Shown piece by piece: positions 46,435-56,367 of a DNA stretch of 64,000 nucleotides; positions within the stretch are counted from its first letter, which is position 1; each line of letters opens with the position of its first letter. The notes below the pieces were generated by a model, which saw only the letters and a program-made list of their open reading frames with translations, did not search any database and was not told the origin of the DNA. Made by a program: the position numbers and the translations under genes. Source of the DNA: Gonapodya prolifera JEL478 (Eukaryota; Monoblepharomycota; Monoblepharidomycetes; Monoblepharidales; Gonapodyaceae); assembly GCA_001574975.1 (NCBI GenBank), contig KQ965824.1:10568-74567 (forward strand), in the 5' to 3' direction.

Positions 46435-47537
46435 CCCCCCAACAACTCTCGCATACGGTGCGCCAAAAAAAAGTGAGATTTTCGACCCAAATTTGGCCAA
46501 AACTTGCGTCGGAATAGGTGAGAATTTGGGTCTCTTTAGGTCGAGCTTGCGCCGTATGGAGTGAGATTTTGCCTACATTTGAGCCTGAGACCCCGTGGAG
46601 AAGACTTATGACAGTATTTCGATAATTTTGTCTGAACTATTCCAAATTGTTTTCGTTAAAGACCAATGAAGATATATATGGATACTAGGGACCTTGCGCA
46701 AAATATCATTCGGCACTTTTCACTGATGTCAAACAATTTGCCAAGACACAGGGTGAGAAATTTGGGGATGAGGATAAATTCGAATATGTTTTAATTAATA
46801 GTTTAGTGTTTACTTGATGAAGCTGCCGCTTTAATGGAGGAGAATAACAATTTTTACATGAGTGAAAATTGCTGAAGAAAATTCTGCGCAAGGTCCCTAC
46901 TATCGATATTATTTGGGTTTGAGAGACATCGCCGGCGGCAAGGCGTCGACTACTTTTGTGAGGGGCGCTGGTGGGAAGCGCCCCTCAGAGTAGGATTTGT
47001 ACGTGCGGGAGAGACGGGACTGGGTAGTGCACGAGTGGTCAAGTGTTCTGTGTTGGGTCTCCCTTGTACAATGTGCCACGTAATTGTGATAAAATGCTAC
47101 TGCTAAAGTACTAATACGCAACTTAGCAACTGTCAGTGAGCAAGGGGGCCGCCCGAAGCCCCTGACACTTTCATCGGACATTTTCCACACTGTGGGGAAC
47201 ATTAGAACGCCCCATAATCCTGCAGACGAACTACTTTGTAGGATTCTAAGCAGCTGAGCTCTTTGCTCAACCTGGTAGTACTATTCACTCTTTGAACGTG
47301 TCGGACAAAAATGTGCTCCCCAACACTCAAGATCTATCCAAGCTTCTTGAGAATAGTTGAATAAATGTAAATCAGTACCGAAATATAGGTATACACGTGT
47401 CAATTACACATTTTCGAGACTTGGGGGTTGCGCCGCCAAAAGTTAGATTTTCACGCCTAAAGTCCCAAAATCATGTTAGATTTTGAGTTAAAAATGGGGA
47501 TGTTTTGCGGCGCATGCTATGCGAGAGTTGTTGGGGG
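46435..47537. mobile_element. Inverted-repeat DNA element, non-autonomous
   Basis: Ends match in inverted orientation: CCCCCAACAACTCTCGCAT at 46,436 and its complement ending at 47,537. Each end also carries its own hairpin (GCATACGGTGCGCC with GGCGCAAGC-like sequence by 46,557; GCGCCGCCAAAAG at 47,431 with TTTTGCGGCGC by 47,513) and the word GAGATTTT or TAGATTTT twice. No transposase frame is present and I cannot fix a target-site duplication. It looks like a foldback or MITE-type element of unknown superfamily. Confidence 0.6.
46688..46897. mobile_element. 210-base MITE, mariner-type, nested
   Basis: Perfect GGGACCTTGCGCA at the left end is mirrored at the right end. Similarity continues inward for about 42 bases (CACTTTTCACTGATGT against CAATTTTCACTCATGT). 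The element is flanked by TA on both sides, the target duplication of Tc1/mariner elements. It sits inside the larger inverted-repeat element and so is younger. Confidence 0.82.
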
Positions 47538-47754
47538 ACTTGCAGCTTGTGACTCTATCCAATATTGGTGGCGTGACCGAGACTGGGATGTGCATTTGTA
47601 GATACGTCCCTCCGAAGCAAAAAGAGTATCGAAGGTCAGGACAGCGCTGCCAGCGTGGACCAAGAACTCGATTGGGCCGATGACGAGCCCGGTCATTCAT
47701 GGGCACTGTTCTCGATACACCACCCGTCGTCGAGTCACTCCACGTCGACCCCTG

Positions 47755-48015
47755 ATGGCTACTGAGCCGAACGCTGCGCCGCATCAGTTGCGTCTCTTGA
47801 ACTTGCCCTCCGAGATCGTCACTCGCATTGGTTCGTTTACCACATCCCACCGCCTCGCGTTCCCCACCGGCGCGCTCAATCGGCACTTGAAGGGCATTTT
47901 CGCTCATCCCGTCCACATCGCCGCTCGCGCTGTTGCGCAATACCCATCACCCGAGCATGCCCTTGTAATGGAATCCTCGAAAGGGGATGTCGAGGTCGTC
48001 CGTTCGAAACGGCTC
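47755..48015 (+). pseudogene. F-box-like/ankyrin family, copy 3 (5' fragment)
   Basis: Reads MATEPNAAPHQLRLLNLPSE, IVTRIGSFTTSHRLAFPTG, ALNRHLKGIFAHP and SPEHALVMESSKGDVEVVR, then loses family similarity after about 48,015. The open frame runs on to 48,396 without ankyrin repeats. The head module alone remains. Confidence 0.75.
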
Positions 48016-49615
48016 GTGCTCCCTTGGAATCGGGAATTCGTTCTAATTTTGGACCCTCGAGTTGAACATCAGGGTACGACATCGATTCGGCACGTCGGAA
48101 ATCTCGGAAACGACAATCCCTGGTCCGCAGTTTGGATATCTTTGGCGAAAGGGCTGCCCCAGAGCGCCTTGATCCGGTTGACAAAGTGGCGGTTCATTGC
48201 TGTGTTCAGCGCTGGTCGAGTTCGGAAGCTGCCAGCACGTCGGAAACAGCTCGTTCCTCGGTCTTCGTCGGTTCTTTTCATCCGCTTTCTCTCGGTGGAA
48301 TGTCCCCGAGCTGTTGTGGCGGAGACGCGGACCATAGCAACTACTGGAACTCGCAGCTGTTTCGAGGCTGGAGAGGAGGACAAATCGTTCATCTAATGGA
48401 GTGCTGAAGCGTCTGAATAGATATGCCCGCTTTCCATTTGTTTCCGCGGCTCCATTGCGTTCTNNNNNNNNNNNNNNNNNNNNNNNNNNNNNNNNNNNNN
48501 NNNNNNNNNNNNNNNNNNNNNNNNNNNNNNNNNNNNNNNNNNNNNNNNNNNNNNNNNNNNNNNNNNNNNNNNNNNNNNNNNNNNNNNNNNNNNNNNNNNN
48601 NNNNNNNNNNNNNNNNNNNNNNNNNNNNNNNNNNNNNNNNNNNNNNNNNNNNNNNNNNNNNNNNNNNNNNNNNNNNNNNNNNNNNNNNNNNNNNNNNGAG
48701 GCTGAATCATGCTCCAGGTGTCTCCAGAGTCCTTCGAGGATGGATGATTCGAATGACGAGCCAAACTTTCGCGACTCCAAAGTCCGCTGCGCCGAGTCAC
48801 CGCTCCATCCGTTGTCCAAACTTTCCCGTCCCGTCCGTTCCGCATGGAGCAATTGAAGACACCGATTGAGTAGCATTGCGTTNCGGGGTGTTTGCCGCGC
48901 CGTCGCAGACCGTGTCACCTTCCAAGGCTGTGGAAATTTGTGCTTCACTGGCCTCACGCAGCACCCCCGGCGCAACCGTTGAGCCTGCAATACAAGGAAC
49001 CTTGTCAAAGCAATGGCAGTGTGGCAAAGTAACTGCGGCAGACTTTTGTGCACGCTAACTCGAGAGGAGCCGCAGCTCCGCTGATATAAAAACGCCCCCG
49101 CACCCACCCAAAGTCATTGAGCCCCGTTCGACGGTCAGCAGCAACAGGCACCCGCAGCAGGGACCCGACGACGGCATCAAGAGGTGGCTCCACTTGGCTC
49201 ATCGGGGCGTGGCCGCGGAGGATCGCGGGACCCGGAGGAGGGCTGTCGCCTCTTGGGACCAGTGGTCCGATGCGAACGCTTTCGTGGCGGGCTCGGACAC
49301 GGACGTCAACGGCAGTCTGGCAAAGTCTGGCAAAGTCTGGTAAAGTCTGGCTCAAGCGGGTCCCCATTTTAAATATGAAATCCAATGAAAAAATCCACTT
49401 GACGGTGGTGTCTGTGCAAAGCAAAAGCGAGGGAGGGTACCCAGTCAAAATGCATCTAGTAATGCAAAAATTCATTGAAATTTTAAGTCGGTGTGTACTT
49501 CGAATGTATGGGTTCGGCAGTCATGTGGAGTTGGTGTGCCGTGTCGTCGGGCGTGGAGTCGGCGAGCCAACCATCGAGCTGGGCAAGCGGGTGGATGCCA
49601 GACCGACTGGATAAT
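48016..49615. other. Unassigned region with an N gap
   Basis: Contains 234 N at 48464-48697 and a single N at 48883. Long frames cross the N run on both strands, so their length is meaningless. No recognised domain on either side. Confidence 0.5.
49314..49351 (+). repeat. 10-base minisatellite, about 4 units
   Basis: AGTCTGG is followed by CAAAGTCTGG twice and TAAAGTCTGG once, a short direct tandem repeat. Confidence 0.9.
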
Positions 49616-50400
49616 TTCCTTGCTCTCTAACGCCGTCAGTGCACCCAAGAAGTTCTCACTTGGAGAAGAAACTGCTCTGGAGATGCTTTCCATCCCACAA
49701 CTCTGCTTTCTCAGAGTATCAAATTTAGATGTGACATTTGGCGCATCCTTCGATGTCCCTCAACATCTCCTCACTCAGCAACCACCGGGTATGTTCCCGT
49801 CCTGTGAGACCATCAACGTTTGAGTGCGTCGACGGATTGCGTCAGGGAGGTAGCATATACCATTCGTGGCATTACCGGAGCGAACCCAAGGTCTCGACTA
49901 AGTCAGATTGCAATGAGCTTTGGAACGGGCGAGCGACATGGTCACATATTCATCTACGAGATCCCTCTGATAATGGCAGTGTTAAACATTTCCAACGCTC
50001 ACAACTTTCAAGCTGAGAAACAACATTGGATGGATTGCCCTGCCCGGTATCGGGAAGGCGAAGGACGCAACAAAACGTGCCCGCTATCGTGGTATTTCCA
50101 ACTTGAGGAACCTTGAACTCCACACAGACAATGTTTCAAGGAAATTTTCGAGTCTTCTCGAATACGCTCAGGTGCTTTCCATTATTTTTCCTTCTTTGGA
50201 CTATCTCATTCTGGTCTTCCACGAAGACGTTCGCCCTGAAGACATTTGCCGCCCTCAAGAAGCGTTGCCCGCCTTTGTGGACTTTGTCGCCACTCAACCT
50301 GCCAAAAACGTCTACTTGAGGTTCTATCTGCCGTGTGGAAGAAATATGTGGAGGAATGCGCCTCTGCATAGTGCCGGTCGAGTTGAGGATGTACCCCACT
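49616..50400 (+). pseudogene. Remnant of a leucine-rich (F-box/LRR-like) gene
   Basis: Scattered frames read leucine-rich protein: TALEMLSIPQLCFLRVSNLD, then NISNAHNF, then LLEYAQVLSIIFPSLDYLIL and PAFVDFVATQPAKNVYLRF. They lie in different frames with no splice signals between them. Function and family are uncertain. It abuts ankyrin copy 4 directly, as if two remnants were fused. Confidence 0.35.
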
Positions 50401-50429
50401 GGCGCAGCACGTGCGAGGCCGAAGTGTCC

Positions 50430-51201
50430 TTGTTGCCGGAGCGGAAGTGAACGACATTGTTCTGGTGAAAGACTCGGGATACTCCGCGCTTGTGCAGGCG
50501 GCGGAGCGCGGCCACCTTGAAACAGCTCGGTGTTTGCTGGACGCAGGTGCTAAAGTCGATGGGACAGCAGGAGGTGGACCAATCATGTTCGCCTCCAAAA
50601 ATGCACAGTTCCATCATAAATCTTCTCGAAGAATGTGTATCAGACTTGCGCAGGTGGGACCTTCTCGTGCCTGAGTTTTGCGTGCCGACAGGAGCCCATT
50701 CATGTTGTGCGACATTTGCTCGAACGGGGCGTCATAAGTCCCGATAGGCTGACTGACCATGTATTCCTCCCTTGCATCGTCGGACGCCTTGATATCCTGG
50801 ACCTATATGTCCACCATGGCGCTGTTCTCAAAATGTCTGCAGACCGAGGAGATCGAGTCAGTCCTATTGAAACTGCTTCAATGTACGGTCACTTTGATAC
50901 AGTCAAGTATCCGGTTCAACGCTCAAACAACCTGATGTCCCTCGAAGGAGACGCGATCATCAACGCGGTGAAGTTTGGACAGATCCATATCATGCGATAT
51001 CTCTTGGAAGAGGGCGTCAATGTGCACGCGCAGAATGACAATGACCTGTTTGTGGCTGCAATGAGAGGAAATTGCGAGGCTATTGCTTACGAGAGGAGCA
51101 AACGCGGACATTGTGCGGCCATTCTATTGCGCATTCGTGTCAGAGAGGCGTTGGCGCTTTTGAACCAATTGGCAGGAGAGAATCTGGAACAATCTGTGTG
51201 A
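50430..51201 (+). pseudogene. F-box-like/ankyrin family, copy 4 (5' end missing, broken)
   Basis: Begins inside the repeats (ALVQAAERGHLETARCLLDA), without the family head. It changes frame near 50,600-50,680 and continues HVVRHLLERGV, IVGRLDILDLYVHHGAVL, ASMYGHFDTVKY, MRYLLEEGVNVHAQND and a worn tail ending at 51,201. Best matched to copy 5. Confidence 0.72.
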
Positions 51202-51429
51202 GGGTTGTTGTACCGAGAAATGAAGTAGTCGAAGCTGCAGATGTGTGGAATGTGTATTGCCACCGAAATTATTACATGGTTGTCTTGGGAGTAAACCGCA
51301 TGGATTGAATTGATCGCCTATTTTATGGATGCAGTAATTACTTAAAAGTGAAGTGTAAAGCCGTGATCAACTGTTGTAAAGGGACCAACACCAATCCCAC
51401 TGACCGAACGACCGGGCATTCGACCCAAA

Positions 51430-52497
51430 ATGTCTTCCAATTATCTTTCCTCAGTCAATTCATTTCGACTTCTCGACCTTCCGCCAGAAATCATCTCGCG
51501 GGTTGGGATGTTCGCCACAACCAACCGATTGGCCTTCCCTACCGGCGCGCTCAGCCGGCACTTGAAGGACATCTTCGGTGATCCCATCAACATCGCCGGC
51601 CGCGCCACTCGCCATTACCCCTCACCCGAACGCGCCCTCGTGGCCGAATCGTCGATCGGGAACGTCGAAGTCATCCGCACCTTGTTGGCCCACGCGGATG
51701 TGAACAAGGCCGTTTTGGTGCATAATGTGCCACATTTTCCGCTATCTCAGGCGGCGAAACGTGGTCACCTTGAAGCTGTCCGGTGTTTGCTGGATGCCGG
51801 AGCGGAAGTCGATCAACAGAACGGCGCCGCCCTCACAAAGGCGTGCCAGTACGGCCACGCTTCCACTGCGGAGCTCCTTGCGGAACGCGGGTCGGAATTG
51901 GACAAGCTCGGGGCCCCGTGTCTCCGCATCGCATCTCACGAGGGTCACTTCGACGTTGTGAAATTTCTGCTCGACCGCGGGGTCGTTCCCAGAGCGGCGT
52001 TACAGGATGGTCTGGCAGCAGCATTCAGGTTCGGACACTTGGACATAGTGGACGTAATTGCCTCTCGCGGTGATCTGTTTGACCATCTAAAGTCACACTG
52101 GTCCACCTTCATGGACCTCTCTGTGACGTACCGTCGATTGGAAGCGATTCAATATCTTCTTGACAACGGTGTGGACTTGATGTCCTCCAATGGCTACCAC
52201 CTCAGTTTGGCTGCACATCACGGCTACGTAGATGTTGTGATGTACCTGCTTGACGCAGGTGACGATATCCACGCGCAGAATGATGGTGCACTGATCTCGG
52301 CCCTTGCTTACGGGAGAGAGGCGGTCGTGAAGGTTTTGCTTGAGAGAGGTGCACTGGCAGATCCGGCGCGTTCGTTTTTCATGGAGCGGGACATGGCGCC
52401 CGTGGTCGGCGCCAATGTAGGACAAGCAACGAGCCCGGCTTTGACCCTTTTGGATAAGTGCTTGAGTGACATGCTCGTAGGACGAGGAAACGCGTGA
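51430..52497 (+). CDS. F-box-like/ankyrin protein, copy 5 (intact)
   Basis: One open exon of 355 residues, the only complete family member in the window. The head (SFRLLDLPPEIISRVGMFAT, LAFPTGALSRHLKDIF) has the L-x2-LP-x-E-I pattern of an F-box, shortened to about 45 residues. About nine ankyrin-type repeats follow, each near 33 residues (PLSQAAKRGHLEAVRCLLDA; ACQYGHASTAELLAERGS; IASHEGHFDVVKFLLDRGV; LAAHHGYVDVVMYLLDAG; ALAYGREAVVKVLLERGA). It ends TLLDKCLSDMLVG. An adaptor that offers bound proteins to a ubiquitin ligase would fit the layout, but this is inference. Similar families are, as I recall, very numerous in chytrids. It lies among six broken relatives, all on the same strand. Confidence 0.87.
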   Translation: MSSNYLSSVNSFRLLDLPPEIISRVGMFATTNRLAFPTGALSRHLKDIFGDPINIAGRATRHYPSPERALVAESSIGNVEVIRTLLAHADVNKAVLVHNVPHFPLSQAAKRGHLEAVRCLLDAGAEVDQQNGAALTKACQYGHASTAELLAERGSELDKLGAPCLRIASHEGHFDVVKFLLDRGVVPRAALQDGLAAAFRFGHLDIVDVIASRGDLFDHLKSHWSTFMDLSVTYRRLEAIQYLLDNGVDLMSSNGYHLSLAAHHGYVDVVMYLLDAGDDIHAQNDGALISALAYGREAVVKVLLERGALADPARSFFMERDMAPVVGANVGQATSPALTLLDKCLSDMLVGRGNA

Positions 52498-52867
52498 TGG
52501 GGATTTGTGTTATTCCTGGCCTGGAAGACGGAGTTCATGGTTAAATGGAAGTGCCGACGGACACCTCAAGTGGACCTTGACTCTCGTACTGGACACTGCA
52601 AAACGGCAACATTATATCCGTGGATACTTTGACATTCTTTATCGTGTCAAGGCGCTCGGCGGACTTTTGCGATGCTTTTTACATCGGCGACAGTTCAATA
52701 CCCAGAATGACGCGTCATTCAGCTAGAATTCACCCACAAATCATCAATAGCGACTATTATTATCGAACTGAACTTGTAAGTTTGGTCGGCAAAAGTCACT
52801 TCGCATCCTAAGCCCACCGAAGTCAGCAAGCCAAACACACCCTCGTGGCGCTGCGCGTCGAGGTCTG

Positions 52868-53832
52868 ATGGCGACAGCACCAGACGCTGCGTCGCATTGG
52901 TTTCGGCTTCTCGACTTCCCCTCCGAGATCATCGCGCGGATTGGAACATTCGCCACATCCAATCGTTTTGCCTTCCCCACCGGCGCACCCAATCGGCACT
53001 TGAAAAGTATATTTTCGGACCCGAACGATATTGCGGCTCGTGTCGTCGCCCGCTATGGATCACCCAATCTCGCCCTCGTGGCAGAAGCTATATCCCCCGG
53101 AGATGCCTCAGTCATCAGCATCCTTTCCGAACGTGCTGATGTGGACGCGCTCGTCGGATTTGGGTATGATGAGTGCTCTGCACTGGAAATGGCTGCGGCC
53201 GAGCAAACATTGGCGCGGGAGCAACAATCGTGACTACTTACACCGGAAACCCTATCTTAGAAGCATGCAGACATGGGCACGGAAGAATACTGGAGGTTTT
53301 CCTGGGTCGGGGGGTGCATTTGCGCAGGCTTGATGATGTGGGGCGTCTCGATATTGCAAACCTTTTGCTTTCCAATGGTGCGGAACTGACCCGTTCCGCA
53401 CCCGGAGAAGGCGCGACTTTCGACAATTGCTTGAGTGCCGCTGCTTATAACGGGCACTTGGACGCAGTGAAGTTTCTTCTCGAACTCCGAGAAATGCCAA
53501 TATTAAGCCTGATGACGGGCCGGTCATTTCGGCAGCAGATGGCAGGAGGATGGATATATTTAAATATCTTCTGGACAGTGGGGCGGATATTAATGCGCAG
53601 GATGGAGAGGTGCTATACCAGCAGACGATTTTTGGGCGCTTACAGTGACAAAAAGGACGTTGTAAAGATCTTTCTCACATGGGGTGCAAAAGTGGAACCA
53701 GTGATCTACAGATTGACGCAGGATGGCGAAACTGTTGAAGAGGCTCTAAAGTTTCTGGAGAAATGTTTGGACGAAATACGGGACGAGGGACTGACGAGGA
53801 ATGGACAGGAAATGCGAGTGGTTCAGAGTTGA
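52868..53832 (+). pseudogene. F-box-like/ankyrin family, copy 6 (broken)
   Basis: Starts MATAPDAASHWFRLLDFPSE, with head IIARIGTFATSNRFAFPTG. The first frame ends at 53,233. The next frame begins at once with GNPILEACRHGHGRILEVFL and DIANLLLSNGAEL, then wears out near 53,500-53,600 and recovers as DKKDVVKIFLTWGAKV and ALKFLEKCLDEIRDEG. It has several breaks and less identity than copies 1 and 2. Confidence 0.75.
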
Positions 53833-54259
53833 AGAAAAGTTTGACGCGGTTATGGTTCTGGCCGAATGTTCTGGACGGCGCAGGTGTTTTGGGAATCTTG
53901 CTGCGGTGTTTGGCCATTATTTTGTGTCGGAACTTGACGAGGAGGAAACCGATGATCATGACAGAGAACAGAAGCAGAGACGTGCGCTTGAAGATCTCAC
54001 TGGACAATGCAGGTCGGGCGCTTTCATTAATGGACACTGTGCATCATGTCCACCGGTAATTTATTCGCAAGCTTGCTTGATAAGCGCCGCAACGATCCAC
54101 CAAACCTCTGCATAGCACGTAGTTCGCTGAGATTAGACATGCGAAAAATGATATTTTGATGTGGCACCGAGCTTGCACGTTTCATCGACTGCGGTTGCAT
54201 ACATTGAAGTCTTTCCTCCAAGCAAACCTCTTCTTTGGGGCGCTGCCCATCCACGCCAG
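53833..54259. other. Spacer between ankyrin copies 6 and 7
   Basis: Open frames exist but show no family content. Nothing else supported. Confidence 0.4.
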
Positions 54260-54535
54260 ATGGCGAACGAGCCGATCTCTGCATCGCGTCAGTTTCGCCT
54301 TCTCGACTTTCCATCTGAGATCATCGCGCGGATCGGTGTGTTTTCCACATCCCACCGTCTCGCTTTTCCGACCGGCGCACTCAATCGGTGCTTGCGGAGC
54401 TCATTTTCTGATCCGCGGGACATTGCGGCTCGTGCTCTCATCCACTACGCTTCACCCGAAGTCGCCCTCGTGGCGGAAAATTATACTTATGTTCACGTAC
54501 GGTACACGGCAGCCGTAACCCGGGTAGCCGCATGA
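54260..54535 (+). pseudogene. F-box-like/ankyrin family, copy 7 (head only)
   Basis: Encodes MANEPISASRQFRLLDFPSE, IIARIGVFSTSHRLAFPTG, ALNRCLRSSFSDP and SPEVALVAE, then stops at 54,535 with no ankyrin repeat downstream. Like copy 3 it keeps only the head module. Confidence 0.75.
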
Positions 54536-56367
54536 TCCTGCGTGGCGCTATAACATTTTTCTATTGTGACGCCAGCTCCACGCGGACCCCACTCAACCAG
54601 TGCTCGTCTCGATATACACCCAAACTCGATTATCATTTGACCTTGGCTACTTCAATTCAATGTTAATTATTTTCACTTGTGTTGAATAGCAAGGTAAACT
54701 GAAGGAATCGGGTTTGACGTCACACGTGCGAGGAACGTTGATTAAACACTTTTTGTGATTCAGCGCTCATGCGGAACGTTTTAACAACGCTGTAAGCGCT
54801 TCATCGAAACTTTTCCACTCCCTTTATGCGGCTCTAGGCGTCATTACGCAGCCGGCGTGCCTTACACCCAAGCAGTGTTCCTTTCCAGTGCTTGTAATAA
54901 CGCAGAACCGTCACCAACATTTGTCCCAGTGCCAAATTTTGTGGAATCCATCCAGAGAGTCCGTTGTTGTACAAGACCGACGGCTGCAGCTGCATCAGCC
55001 CCGACAGCTCAATTGCTGGCAGCACAAGTGGGCCTTGGTGATCCCAGCCTTGCAGTTGAGGGAAGGCGACGCGGGCAGTTTACTTTGGAACATAATATTT
55101 TTTACGCTGAAGAAGATACATCAAACACGTGCTCTATGAGATGAAATTCTTCATCAGCACCAAATTCGTCCAAGTAAGCTTGTTGGAGTGTCGAGAAGCA
55201 TAAAGTTTCGGCGTTGTAGAATCATGCCAAGTAGAATGACTTACCAAAAGACACCATGCCTTCTATCAGGGTAATTTGGTAAGGGTCGCGCTTGGATGCC
55301 AACGTCGTTTCGTTCCTGTCTTCTTTGAAGAAGAAAAAGAACCTGGATCACCCGCCCCAAGCCGACTGCCGTGGGGAGGACAAACTCAGTCACTTTTTTG
55401 CTACAAAGTGCGCCACAAAGTATCACGCAACCCTGGATGGCGGCGGAATGAAAAGAGGTGGCCTGACAAATGTCACCTGGGCTGACAAGAACACCCATTG
55501 CATGCCACAGGGATGTAGACGGACTTACTCAAGCGAGGCTGTGGCGCTTCGCATCTCGAGTGCTTGGAAACAGGAGCAAGCATCAAACCGGCGAGCGTGA
55601 AAAGAGGCGGAGCGACAGAGTGTGATCAAGAAAATATGTACTAAGGGCACGGGTGTCAGCCCCGTGTCTTCAGAGCATCTTCTACAAAAATACACTCAAC
55701 GAGGCCTTGACGCGTCGCTGGTGTTTTGAGACGGGGAACATGACGAAGAGACTCGAATGAAGGAGAGTTTGAATATATATCGTCACCAGATGATGTCCAA
55801 GAAAAGCGCAGGAATCATAATGTGTTCACGTCCCCCGTTGGACACATGAGGTGATGATACTTCATCATTTCGTGTCGTGTCGCAGTTCAGGAGATGTCTC
55901 GCGTGTCGTTTTCGCGAACCACAAGAGGGTGTGACTCGATGGAATCCAGACATGATCCGCAGAAAGAGAGAGGCAAGAAGGAGAGAGACGAAGGCAGATA
56001 GAGAGGTGGAGAAGAGCCGGGAGTGGTGGAGCGACACCAGAGAAAACAGACAAAAACGGGATGTGGCGTCGGTTGGGGGCGCGCTGATCGACGGTGACCG
56101 GATTGGGAAAACAGTGACGTTGGGGTGGAAACGAGTCCCGTACGAGCAGAGCGTAGAGAGCAGAGAAAGAAAAGCAGAAGAGAAGAATAGAGTTTTGAGG
56201 CGGTCGCTCTTTTCCATTGCTGCCGCAAAACGACCACCACCCTGCGACTGCGCCACCAGACCAATCCAATTGCGCGGCGACGACGGACGCAGACGACGGC
56301 GACTGCGAGGAGACAGAGAGCGAAAGAATCGAGAGACTGGACCGGAAAGAGCGAGACGATTCGAACG
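54536..56367. other. Gene-poor stretch upstream of the second LRR gene
   Basis: Apart from the LRR remnant at 54,838-55,100 (minus) I see no gene. The last 450 bases are rich in AGAGA/GAAAG on the plus strand, a likely 5' leader or promoter tract of the LRR gene. Confidence 0.4.
54838..55100 (-). pseudogene. LRR gene remnant
   Basis: A minus-strand frame reads LSGLMQLQPSVLYNNGLSGW and IPQNLALGQMLVTVL. This is close to the LRRs of the gene at 56,368 (LAGLTQLQVLDLYNNKLTGQ) in both wording and spacing. There is no signal peptide, cap or membrane segment, so it is a fragment in opposite orientation. Confidence 0.6.

Noticed and set aside
45956-46450. Possible Zn2Cys6 exon for the transcription factor gene
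   Set aside because: No frame shows the C-x2-C-x6-C spacing. The nearby Cys-containing frames do not fit.
48043-49107. A 354-codon minus-strand frame crossing the N run at 48,464-48,697
   Set aside because: A quarter of it is N, the rest has no recognisable content, and part overlaps the ankyrin fragment on the other strand.
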